Of a DNA stretch of 64,000 nucleotides, positions 10,690 through 19,826 are shown one piece after another. The first letter of the stretch is position 1. The number at the start of each line of letters is the position of its first letter. The notes below the pieces were generated by a model, which ran no database searches, was not told the DNA's origin, and worked only from the letters and a program-made list of their open reading frames with translations. The DNA lies in assembly GCA_018105865.1 (NCBI GenBank), contig CM030835.1, positions 22,428,934 to 22,492,933 on the forward strand, in the 5' to 3' direction. The stretch is from Metaphire vulgaris. Lineage: Eukaryota; Annelida; Clitellata; Crassiclitellata; Megascolecidae. The position numbers and the translations under genes are program-made.

Positions 10690-11860
10690 TGCGATGCACC
10701 CCTTGCGCCGAACATCCGCTTTTAGATAGTTTCGACGCAACCATGCGCGAGGGTTTGAACAACATACTAAACATTCAGCTTTCTGACAGCCAGTGGCGTC
10801 AGGCGACGCTACCCATTAGGGATGGAGGTCTGGGGATTCGTCGGGTGTCCATGCTTGCACCACCTGCCTTCTTGGCTTCAGCTGCAGGCACCCGACCCCT
10901 CCAGTCTTCCATGCTAGAGAAAGCCTGTGTAAGCACTGACGCGCATGAATCGCAAGTCAGGAACCAGTGGTCCTCTATGAGTCAGCTGCCGAGCCCAACG
11001 TCCGGCTCCCTCACTAAGCAAAGCACCTGGGACCGTCCTCTAATTCAAAGGGAAATAGTATAACTACTCCAGATCCATCAAGAGCAATACCACCAGGCCC
11101 GTCTGCGAGCCGTCTCAACACGACACGCTAGCGACTGGCTCCATGCACTTCCAATCACCAGTTGTGGCCTTCACATGGACGATGAGACGATCAGAGTCGT
11201 CGTCGGCCTACGGCTAGGGGCCACAATCTGCGAGAAGTACCTTTGCCCTTGCGGTGCTATGGTCTCGGAGGACGGCGCACGTGCGCTCTCATGCCATCTA
11301 GGTCCAGGTCGTGTCCTCCGACACTGCTTGCTGAACGACCTAGTTCAGAGGGCCTTGGTTAGGGCTGGGATCCCTTCTATCAAGGTCTCTGCCGAATCGA
11401 TGAGAAAAGACCAGACGGCATGACTCTGATCCCATGGCGGACAGGGCGAAGCCTGATCTGGGATGCAACCGTGGCAGACACAGTTGCTTTCACGTATCTT
11501 CCAACCACAGCGCTCGCAGCAGGAGCCGCCGCAGAAGCAGCTGCGACCAGAAAGCGTTCAAAATATCAGGCCCTCTCATCCACCCACATCTTCTTGCCGC
11601 TGGCATTTGAGACATTTGGCCCCACCAATAACGACGCCCTCTGCTTCATCAAAGATTTGGGTCGACTCATTGCCCTTCAATCCGGGGACAAGAGAGAAGG
11701 AAACTACTTATTTCAAAGAATATCCGTCATGATTCAGCGTTTCAACGCCATCGCATTCCGAGGAACATTTTCCAATTTGCAACCGAACGAGAGCTAGCAC
11801 ACTATAATTTCATGTCTCCGGACAATTTTTTATCATAAGTCCTCGGGAATGAAGTACCGA
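10690..11860 (+). pseudogene. LINE ORF C-terminal fragment with zinc knuckle and nuclease-like motif
   Basis: Three plus-strand frames together encode a post-RT segment: LPIRDGGLGIRRVSMLAPPA, then a C-x4-C-x2-C...H-x3-C cluster (ICEKYLCPCG, then LSCHLGPGR), then a TLIPWRTGRSLIWDATVADT block and FLPLAFETFGPTNNDA. The CCHC-type knuckle followed by a DG/PW...WDxTVAD pattern is what I would expect of a restriction-like endonuclease in R2-type LINEs. The family assignment is inference. At least two frameshifts and a stop break it. It sits within the hAT element and ends in (AAAT)n and (TA)n. A better-preserved copy is at 56600-57225. Confidence 0.7.
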
Positions 11861-11876
11861 GGGCATAAATAAATAA

Positions 11877-11879
<3 letters not shown>

Positions 11880-11920
<41 letters not shown>
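11880..11920. repeat. Microsatellite (TA)n
   Basis: About 20 TA units right after an AAAT tetranucleotide run, at the tail of the LINE fragment. Confidence 0.95.
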
Positions 11921-11923
<3 letters not shown>

Positions 11924-12289
11924 CCGCACATGCCTATTATGCTGCGCTATTGTTTTTATAACAATATAATTTCAGGTGAGATTAAACTTATGAACTTTTA
12001 TACGACGACACGGTCAAAGCTTGCCCTACCCAAAATTTTCATGGCCTATGTCTGGCCTATCCAAACTAAAATTCCTAGAACCGCCCCTGATATCAGACTT
12101 ATGTCAAAAATAGCGAAATCGTGTAGCCTATGCAAGACTTTTTCACACCACTGTATTTGCATACGACGAATAATGGTCATAACTCAGCGCATTCAATCTC
12201 AGTATTAACTCTGGATTGTCTATGCAAAATTATAGATGTTCAAAACGTTAAAATTAACATATAAATGAGACACTTTTTCTCATTTTCAG

Positions 12290-12389
12290 GGAGGACCGTT
12301 GCCAAGGAGAAGATTTAAAGCGAATAATTCTAATCCAGGAGATAGTTCTGATGATGAAGAAGGAATGATTGCCGAGGAAATCACTACGA
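12290..12389 (+). CDS. Candidate plus-strand exon, acidic (unknown gene)
   Basis: A 100-nt exon is bounded by TTCTCATTTTCAG at the left and a near-consensus donor ACGA|GTGAGT at the right. In phase 0 it reads GGPLPRRRFKANNSNPGD then SSDDEEGMIAEEITT, an arginine-rich stretch followed by an acidic one. The other two frames have stops. It lies in an intron of the minus-strand CARD gene, so it would belong to a different, overlapping gene. The product is not recognised. It was too short to appear as a long open frame. Confidence 0.4.
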
Positions 12390-12587
12390 GTGAGTTTTTA
12401 CTCAACAAATAAAAGCACTAAAACGTTCCTATGGTTTTTATACAACACAAACATTAAACGCTTACCTATTTACACGCGTACAACACCATAATCACCGTGA
12501 TTTTCCTTATTACAAAGTTAGATTTTAAGTCTCTAGCTCTTTAGTTTATTGTACTAAATCACATGTCCATTTTTTCATTTTTGACAG

Positions 12588-12670
12588 CAATGCACAAAAG
12601 AAGTGCTGTTATAATTGCGTCATTTACAGTACTATTATACAATCTTAACCGCTACCGTCCCGTTATTATT
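12588..12670 (+). CDS. Candidate next plus-strand exon
   Basis: After the acceptor TTTTTGACAG, the frame that continues from the 12290-12389 exon (phase 1) is open and reads MHKRSAVIIASFTVLLYNLN and on to a donor ATT|GTATGTG at 12671. It contains a short hydrophobic stretch. The matching phase is the main support. The protein is not recognised, and a chance pair of splice-like sites cannot be excluded. Confidence 0.3.
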
Positions 12671-13396
12671 GTATGTGAGGATTCAGCACTACCTAGTAGG
12701 CTATCATTCTGTAGCCCAGTCAGATAGGCAATCGCACCGAGATAGTCTATCGCAGTGAGAAAATCGAATTTTAACGATAAATTACGATTATCTTATGGGA
12801 TATTGAGAAGTTTCTTAAGGATATTTTCATATTCAACTAAACCTATTAATTACATGAAAATCAGTTATTCAACTTAGCTAATTTCAGATATGTACGCGAC
12901 TGAGGACCGCCATTAGGCCTATGACCGATGGCAAAAATTAAAGTAACAAAATTTAAATTAATATAAAACGCAGAAAACAAACGAAAAACGTAGCAACTTA
13001 GAAATATATTAAGAGAACGCGAAAATGCATTAAGTTAAAATAAGAAACAGAAAACGTTTTTATTATTTTTGCTTCAAAATGCTTCAGAATGTGGGCGGGC
13101 ATGCAAATTGAACAAACTAGAACCTCAATATTTTAAACTGATAAAGCATTTGTGATGAGGAACACGTAATTAGTGAATTTAGAAGGCATAGAAGTCTTTA
13201 GAAATCACATTGAAACCGTTATTAACATTCTTTTGACATTCCCTTATTCTTAAATATATGTAAAGTTATAATTAATTAAAAGAAACAGAAAATTAATTAA
13301 AAGAAACAAAAATCAGCTGAGTCTTCGCGGAAACCACAATTGTGATAAAAATAAGTTTGTTATATCGAGTGAGTGAGCTTAGACAAAAGCACTTAC
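12671..13396. other. Intron sequence, nothing recognised
   Basis: AT-rich intron of the minus-strand gene. No repeat boundaries or exons are clear. Confidence 0.45.
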
Positions 13397-13666
13397 CAAC
13401 TGCTTTCTTCTTCAGTTGATCACTGTCCAAGTTTATCCTTATTTCATTTATACGTTGAGGACTTTCTTCTACTAAGTGAGAGAAAAGATGGCGAAGATAT
13501 TTCGATTGCTGCAACTCTTTAGAATCTGATGATTTGCACCAAATCCATTGAACGAAATCTCTGTCTTTCATTGAGCACAGACTTTTAGATCCAGAATCTT
13601 TGAAGAAGCGGGTGATCTTTTCGTCTTCAACAGGACGTCGACTGTTAATTTCAACTCTGACAGAAG
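13397..13666 (-). CDS. Exon: second, divergent TRADD-N-like domain
   Basis: A 270-nt, phase 1-1 exon lies between acceptor TTTGTTTAATTTAG and a perfect donor TTG|GTAAGT. It encodes 90 residues starting SVRVEINSRRPV, with DFVQWIWCKSSDSKELQ, then YLRHLFSHLVEE, then INEIRINLDSDQLKK. The order of strand, helix, strand and helix and several positions follow the TRADD-N-like exons at 23546-23911 and 45552-45911 (compare SLYFLCNQSEEVARLE and EFAESFFNQL). The family is known from the adaptor TRADD and from many invertebrate immune proteins. The link here rests on pattern and exon phase, so it is moderate. Confidence 0.55.
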
Positions 13667-14406
13667 CTAAATTAAACAAATTTCACACGTCAATTATAAA
13701 TCGTTATACACTGTTTATACAAGCACTGCAACTCTGAATGGGAAATTTTAAAGTAATTTAGAGAAAGGTAATTCGATGTACAATTCTATAATTTTAAATT
13801 TAAACAGATATTGGGCACAAATTCGTCACAAATCTGAATAAAATGATGACTGTAAAAGAGATGACTGCGAATAATAACGAAAATCAGTTCCAACTAACAT
13901 AAATAAATAAGGAAATAAGAAAACGAAGACAACAGTTAGTGAAAGAAGGGAGGGAAGGAGGATAAAAAGCGGAAGGCAAGCAAATATAGAAGATCTGAGG
14001 CGATGTAAGCAAATTTGGAAAACCAAACGGACCAAAACGGTCAACGCTTAAAAAATTGTCACTGATCAATGGCAATGGATACAACCGTAAGATATGAAGA
14101 CCATATCTGGCTTCTTATAAAAAAGTAATTCAAATAAATTAAGCATTACTCTCTGTTCTTCCATTTCTCTCATGGTTGGCCTCTCCATTTTTATAAGAGA
14201 TCGGTATATTCCGAGACGCATTCGCCAGAAGACGATGAGTGTCTGACTAGTTCATAAGAAATTCTGTTTTTATTAATTATTCTCAAACGTATTGAAAAGT
14301 CTGGTAATAACAGGGAAAATCGAGGATCAAAGCGCAACATTGCAAAGCGCAATTGACAGTGAACCAAACAAAGATAGACTAAGAGAAGATTGAGGAATCA
14401 AAGACA
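13667..14406. other. Intron sequence
   Basis: No exon or repeat edge seen. This intron also carries the LINE inserted at 14417-15661. Confidence 0.45.
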
Positions 14407-14416
14407 ACATTGAACT

Positions 14417-15661
14417 CTCTCTCTCTCTCTCTGTCATCTTTGACTGTGTCCAGTCGTTGATTCCGAAACGATTTCTCTCCACTTGTCTCTGTTGCTCGCC
14501 AGTTCCTCCAGAGTCATCCTATTTCTTCCAGTTGTTTTCCCTTCCAGCTTGAGCCCCACCGTGTTGAGGTCTTTGCTTATGCAGTCCGTCCATCTTGTTC
14601 TCTGTCGTTCTTGACTTCTTTTACCCTTCTGTTTATGATAGTATGCTATTTTTGGCAGTCTTTCGTTTTCCATTCGCAATATATGCCCCAGCCATTCCAT
14701 TCTTTTCTTTCTTACGGTGTTACTGACGAAGGGTTGTTGCGTCCTGTCTCTGATTTCTTTGTTTGTTACATGCTCTTTATAGCCAACTCTCATGATCCTT
14801 CTTAGCCATTTGTTTTCACATGCGTCTATCCTTTTTTCCATGCTGCCGGTTATATTCCACGTTTCTGCTCCGTATGTAAGTACTGGAATGACGCATGCGT
14901 TTAATATTCGCAGTTTCAATTTCAAGTTTATATCATGTCTTTTGAATACCTTCTCCCTTAACCTATTGAAGACATTTCCTGCCAGCGCCAATCGTCTTTT
15001 GATTTCTTTATCGCTGCTTGCTTTATTGTCTACCTCACTTCCTAGGTATACGAAGCTTTCTACCATATCCATTTCATTGTTTTCTATTTCCACTTTTGGC
15101 CATGGACCGTGCTGATTCGTCACCGCCATAATCTTTGTCTTCTTATAGTTTATTTTCATGCCTATTTTCTCGCTTTCGTTGGCCAGTATTTCCGTTAATT
15201 CCATTATTCTTACTAGGCACTCTGCCAGTAAGCATGTGTCGTCTGCATACTCCGTGTCTTCCATATTCTGCGGTTGCATTGTTTTCCCAAGGTTACCTAT
15301 TTTTTCTAGTCTTCTCATGATGTAGTCCAATATCACATTGAACAGTGAGGGAGACAAAATACATCCTTGTCTAAACCCTGTCACTATTTTGAATTCCTCC
15401 GACTCTGTCCCCTCTACTCTCACCATTGCATATGTTATATTGTATAAAGCCTTTATCAGTTGTATGTATTTGTTGTTGATTCCGTATTTTTCTAATATTT
15501 CCCATGCGCCTTTCCTCCAGATGGAATCATATGCCTGTGCAAAATCAATGAAGCACATATATAGGTCTTTGTTGAATTCCCTTCTTTTTTCGATCATCTG
15601 CCGTATCACGAAAATTTGATCCGTGCATCGTCTTCCTTGTCTGAAACAAGGAAGACGATGC
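14417..15661 (-). mobile_element. 5'-truncated LINE with intact 409-codon RT frame
   Basis: The minus strand carries one uninterrupted 409-codon frame (15663-14434) with RT motifs: YMCFIDFAQAYDSIWR (motif A), TGFRQGCILSPSLFNVIL (motif B) and EYADDTCLLA (catalytic YADD). RWTDCISKDL and DKWREIV follow near the C-terminus, and the tail is (AG)n. Target duplications ACATTGAACT flank it exactly (14407-14416, 15662-15671). The 5' end has an 18-20 bp inverted repeat, GTGCATCGTCTTCCTTGT facing its complement. The endonuclease domain is missing. It is an intact-looking, probably recent insertion in an intron, in the same direction as the host gene. Confidence 0.92.
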
Positions 15662-15790
15662 ACATTGAACTAATAAGAATAAAAAGAAAGAGAAAAGTAG
15701 ACATCCATGACCTTTGACGTGGCAATACGTAGTACATGATGAGAAGAATTAATCAATTTTAATTAAATGAATTTGCGTTGACTTTGAAAC

Positions 15791-16102
15791 CGAAGCACAT
15801 ACTTCCACAATTTCTCATTGCTTCAAAAATCCAATGACGAACGCCAAAATATTTTCTGAAAAGATTTAAATTGGTCTCATTTTTGTAATTCAGAATGAGT
15901 GCAATGTCAGTTGCTTTATTTGAAGACTGAGTTTTCTTCCCAATAGAAGACTTTCTTGCAATAAGTGCACACTGAATGTCACTCAGCAGGTCTTGATTTT
16001 TTAATCTGTTTGTTCCAGTTATAATCTGAAACACATTCTCTTCGACGAACTGCCGATTGTTTTTCGAAAATGTTGAAACAGAGTTTCTCCTTTCGTAAAT
16101 AC
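15791..16102 (-). CDS. Exon of unknown fold in the CARD/F-box-like/propeller gene
   Basis: A strong acceptor (ATATGTTGCAG) starts the exon in phase 1, matching the donor of the F-box-like exon; the joint completes a Gly codon. It reads IYERRNSVSTFSKNNRQFVE, then DLLSDIQCALIARKSSIGKK, then NLFRKYFGVRHWIFEAM. I recognise no family. The 3' edge is uncertain: a weak donor (TTCG|GTTTCA) at 15790 would keep phase 1 and give 312 nt, while reading on reaches a stop at 15759. It could be an all-helical linker or another adaptor domain. Confidence 0.5.
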
Positions 16103-16442
16103 CTGCAACATATATAATGGTACAAATGAAATTATGATCTAGCCTTTGTCCCATTGTGCTTACATGTGACGCGTTATAGTTGATCTGCGGTATTTTGGCA
16201 TTCTACAAAATAACAAGAGTTTTCGTCATATAGCTTACCTATAGGCCTATTACTTAAGATATTGACAATAGAAATTAACGCATGTTTTCATTCCAGAAAC
16301 AAAATCTATTTCTATTGCTAATATAGAGTAGGCCAGATTATAAAATTGGCTTTTTCTGTTTATTGATGTGAAAGATTGTCCTGCTGACAGTAGGAAGGCA
16401 CCACTGATAAGCGATCGAAATAAAAGAATTAAGTTGTTCTAC

Positions 16443-16635
16443 CTGACAGGTAAGACCAACGGTCGTTCTTAAATCTTCGTTTTGTCATTCGATTGAACCA
16501 ACAGACATTGACTTCTGCTAATTGTTTGAAACCGTCTAGAAATTTTCCATCATCAGTTTGGCTTTTCATTCGAATGAAGATAGCAAATGATTTCTGAATT
16601 ATGACGTCTATTAATTCCAATGGAATGCTGTTTAT
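16443..16635 (-). CDS. Exon: F-box-like domain
   Basis: A 193-nt exon (phase 0 to 1) follows acceptor GATATTTTCAG and ends at TGTCAG|GTAGAA. It begins INSIPLELIDVIIQKSF and ends with FKQLAEVNVCWFNRMTKRRF. The IPLELIDxII start and the VNVCWFNRM helix resemble the F-box (LPxEL...I...V-C-x-W). F-boxes bind Skp1 and bring substrates to SCF ubiquitin ligases in the cytoplasm or nucleus. A profile search was not possible, so this stays F-box-like. The phase-0 start fits the microexon at 19072-19115. Confidence 0.5.
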
Positions 16636-16788
16636 CTGAAAATATCATTGCACTCACATTCAGTATAGAAAATTAATAGAATGATGATCCTCAGCGTGCA
16701 TTTGCTATTATTTAGGCTATTTGTTGTGAGTTTATTGGTCGTCCTTTATACGAATTAGCTTTTTCCTTAGATCAATGTGTTCTCATAA

Positions 16789-17536
16789 GGGGCTGTCCAT
16801 TGATTATGTCAACAACTTTTGGGCAATTTTTGACCCCCTCCTCTTGTCAACAACTGTCAACTTTCAGTTACACCCCCTATAATTACGTCAAAAAAGAGAC
16901 GCATTCGACAAAAGTCAATGAATGTCAAACAACAGCGTAGAAGGGTGGAATAGAAAAATCCAGACAGCCATTGCTGGACATCATCCAAACTTCTGGCGGT
17001 TCCTTAAAGTCCTCAAGCGCGAACAAAGTCTGTGCAACGCAGTACTAAATCAGCAAATGGGAGGACACGCGGTTCAGCCAACAAAAAAATATAAAGACTG
17101 CAATGCTCGAAACTTAAGCATTGTGAGGGAATTTCAAGAGCGCTCTAGTGACAGGTTTTTGCGCGGATAGCCTCCAATCTGCAGTTCTAGAAGTCATCTT
17201 ATAAAAGTTGATGTTCATTTTAATGGCAATATATATTGACTTTTATTCGAACAACACAGAACGTTTATTATGGACTTGCGTTACTTCTTATGACTTCATA
17301 TTATGTATAAGATAGCCATGAACTATTTGATTTGCACAACTTATTTCCTATGAGAGTGGTTTATTAGACAAGACAAGAAGGTTTTTTTAACGGTTTTCTT
17401 GTTTTCTTTAGGTTCTTTAGGGGGAATTTTCAGGGGGGAAGTCTAAGAGGGAAAACGTCCGAGGGAAATTGTCGGGGAAAATTTTCGGGAGGGGGGATTT
17501 CTGGGGAGGATCCTAAACCCATTAATGGACAGCCCC
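16789..17536 (+). mobile_element. DNA transposon with GGGGCTGTCC ends and MULE-like remnant
   Basis: It starts GGGGCTGTCCATTGATTATG and ends CCCATTAATGGACAGCCCC, flanked by TAA (16786-16788, 17537-17539). Inside (16922-17170) a frame reads NNSVEGWNRKIQTAIAGHHP, then FLKVLKREQ, then YKDCNARNLSIVREF, which looks like the C-terminus of MULE/FLYWCH-type transposases. The right half is G-rich with GGGGAAATTT words. Only the transposase tail remains. Superfamily assignment is uncertain because a 3-bp TAA duplication would rather suggest Harbinger-like elements. Confidence 0.65.
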
Positions 17537-17539
17537 TAA

Positions 17540-18590
17540 ACATCGTTGACCATTTTGAGCAAGAGCAAGATCAAATTGAAGAGTCTTAGTACTTCAATCT
17601 GACATTAAATGCATGATATTGTTTCGTTATTTACTAGAAACGAAATGAAATACTGAACCGCACAGTGACAATGTGTACTATTGTCATAAGGATTTTCCTG
17701 TGAGTTCTAACTCGCTTTATAAAAGCTAAATCAAGCTAATTACAACAATATTTAGTCTCATTTATCATAGATCTTCTTGTGGATTGTCAAATACAATATT
17801 AAAAACTTTGTTTGTGACGATCGAAACCAAGTATTTAATAGTGAACATTACGCCATTTCATTTCGTGTAGTGTTTTCTTACAGCCTCTACATGGCCGAAC
17901 AGTCTGAGTCTAACATGAACTTACAGATAGGCTGTGTTTGGTTTGATCGGTGCGCTTATTAGTTCCCTCGTTTCGAATGAAATTGTAACATTTTCCACCC
18001 AGGATCCTGCGTAAGTTGCGAGTATGGAATGATTATATTTTATTTAATCGACATATGTCAGAGTCCAGGTCTCATAACCGTCTCGCAGGTCAGGTAGTTT
18101 ACAGCAAAGGTAGATGCGGATTTTAATTTGAATGCCTACAGCGGAATGGTTCCAGCTTACGGTTCATCCGAAGCACAGTATTTGTTGCAGTACCAATGAC
18201 CATGCGGATTTCATGAGCATTGTTGTCAAGCGTAAGCATTGGACCAAGATGTACTGTAATGCAGCGTATCACTTGTATAGCGCCTTTTTTATACTCAGTG
18301 GCGCTCTTGGCATTGGAGTCTCATGATAACAACTGCAGTGTCTAATTCAGTAGTTGTAATAAGATAAGATGCAAATCAAGATTTGAACCACACTGCAAGT
18401 TATTTGGGAAACTGTATAGTGCGGCATTTCATTGAAATCGAAATGTGATTGAGGTGTTTTCAACAGTGCTTATCTGGAAAGTGACAAAAACTAATTACTG
18501 CGTGAATGATATAACGCAGCTGGCGATTATAGCTCTAACTATCTGTAGTATCTAATTTAATGCAAAAAGCAAGAGAACACCAAAGACCAT
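17540..18590. other. Intron sequence, no exon recognised
   Basis: Part of the large intron between the microexon at 19072 and the F-box-like exon. No clear repeat edges and no coding evidence. Confidence 0.4.
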
Positions 18591-18594
18591 TGTA

Positions 18595-18700
18595 TTTTTA
18601 TCCTTTGTAGATTACAAAAAGACTTTTGACATAATATCCCACGAAAGACTATGGACAACAACACCAAATTCTTGCGCCAAGACATTTGAAAAATCTTCGG
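18595..18700 (+). mobile_element. Short RT fragment
   Basis: The plus strand reads FLSFVDYKKTFDIISHERLW, an RT motif A (DYKKTFD) with its usual HERLW follow-up from RTE-like LINEs. About 35 codons survive. Confidence 0.55.
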
Positions 18701-18789
18701 TTAGCGGTTAGCGGAGATTTGTCAGCATGGCTAATCATTTACAAATATTTAGAACTGAAAATGGTAAAGAAGGAGTGGCGTTTATGGGC

Positions 18790-18880
18790 TTCATAAAGGT
18801 GGCGGTCACAGCTGGGGCGGTCATAGCTGGAACGGTCATGGCTGGGGCGGTCGTAACCGGGGCGGTCATGACTGCGACCT
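18790..18880. repeat. Minisatellite, about 15-bp GGGGCGGTCATAGCT units
   Basis: Six degenerate copies of GGGGCGGTCATAGCTG-like units, for example GGTGGCGGTCACAGCTG and GGAACGGTCATGGCTG. Both strands give repetitive short frames that are not genes. Confidence 0.85.
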
Positions 18881-19071
18881 GTAACCGAATCCATGGCCAT
18901 TGTCAAAAGTTCATAAATTTTAATCCGACAGAATAACACAAATTGTGAACGTCAAATTTGATTACATTTATAGTTTTTGTCGCAGTTGATAAAAATCCTC
19001 GAAGTTAGATTCCACTGACAGTCACGCGTCATTTTTAGTTGAATATAAGATTTAATATGAAAAGTACTCAC

Positions 19072-19115
19072 AGTTGTAGGTGTCAATTGTGAGATATGTT
19101 CTTCCACACAAATGG
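19072..19115 (-). CDS. 44-nt microexon
   Basis: It lies between acceptor TTATTGCATTTCAG and donor ACT|GTGAGT, both close to consensus. In the needed phase (1 in, 0 out) it reads CVEEHISQLTPTT after completing an Ala codon, and it joins INSIPLEL of the F-box-like exon in frame. The double phase match, in from the TRADD-N exon and out to the F-box-like exon, is the main evidence. Confidence 0.55.
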
Positions 19116-19294
19116 CTGAAATGCAATAATTATTGTTGTTGTGGTTATTGATTGAAGCACAATTTTGAAGAAATTGCATTTATGGCTGACAGATAATTTA
19201 ATATAAACTCTAATTGACTAAAATAATGCTTGATTAAATGTTTGACACGCTCATTCTTTTCAAGTATGAGAGAATCTTGATTGACAGCTTAGAG

Positions 19295-19630
19295 CAGCGG
19301 TTCTCAACTTGTGGGTCGCGACTCCGACTGAGGGGGTCGAATGAGGATTTTTCAGGGGCCGCCTGAGACCATCGGTATTATGGAGTTGCGTATGTAATAA
19401 AGACACAATTTCATTTATTTGTAGTTTCATTGTAATTAGAAATACATTTAGCACAAAATAACGTAGCCTAACGCTTTCATTATAATTATGCTCAATTCCT
19501 AAAAATGAAAATGCTTATAAGATTTTAACAGTAACAACATATGAATGGAAATAATTTTACTGTTGGGGTCGCCAAATCTTTGGGAATTGAACTAAAAAGG
19601 TCGCGGCACTATAAATGTTGAGAACCGCTG
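19295..19630. mobile_element. hAT MITE (GGGTCGCG family)
   Basis: It starts CAGCGGTTCTCAACTTGTGG and ends GTTGAGAACCGCTG. Flanks are GCTTAGAG (19287-19294) and GCTTAGAT (19631-19638), which agree at 7 of 8 bases. GGTCGC words lie near both ends. It has no transposase. It lies only about 180 bases upstream of the microexon at 19072. Confidence 0.88.
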
Positions 19631-19680
19631 GCTTAGATGGATAATCACCAGGAAACATAAAATGCCGAAGACTACTATGA

Positions 19681-19752
19681 GAAGAGGTTTCAGTGGTTTC
19701 CCCACAGGCTTACTTAGCCTCCTAAACCACTTAAAATCACATTATTATTATA
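19681..19752 (+). mobile_element. Retroposon 3' tail: hairpin plus TTA run
   Basis: The sequence CAGTGGTTTCCCCACAGG, then CTTACTTAGCCTCC, then AAACCACTTAAAATC, is followed by ATTATTATTAT. It is the same hairpin and tail as at 8626-8740, on the other strand. The outer stem is AGTGGTTT/AAACCACT. Confidence 0.6.
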
Positions 19753-19826
19753 ATAGAGCCCAATTCAATAGGTCTGTGTGTCTTCTGCAAATCAAGAGTT
19801 CTGGTGACAATTCATGGTCGTCACAT

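Larger units (their letters stand above)
10549..12089. mobile_element. hAT element nested in the MITE, 8-bp duplication
   Basis: It starts CAGTGGCGGTTCTAGG and ends CCTAGAACCGCCCCTG. It is flanked by identical ATATCAGA (10541-10548 and 12090-12097). The inner ends repeat GGCCTA-rich words in inverted order (GGTAGGCCATGGCCTATCC at left, GGCCTATGTCTGGCCTATCC at right). No hAT transposase is present; the interior is largely a captured LINE fragment (10690-11860). Confidence 0.93.
10017..12153. mobile_element. Tc1/mariner-type MITE, interrupted
   Basis: The element begins CAGTGGTGTGAAAAAGTC at 10017 and ends with the complement (GACTTTTTCACACCACTG) at 12153, with TA on both sides (10015-10016, 12154-12155). 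Left and right inverted repeats run for about 105-120 bp. The right arm is cut in two by the hAT element at 10549-12089. Without that insert the element is about 590 bp and has no transposase. TA duplication and long inverted repeats fit Tc1/mariner. Confidence 0.88.

Noticed and set aside
14434..15663. 409-codon frame as a host gene
   Set aside because: It has RT motifs and exact 10-bp target duplications around it, so it is a LINE insertion.
18727..18939. Ala/Gly/Val-rich or Arg/Asp/His-rich short protein
   Set aside because: Both strands translate the same 15-bp minisatellite.
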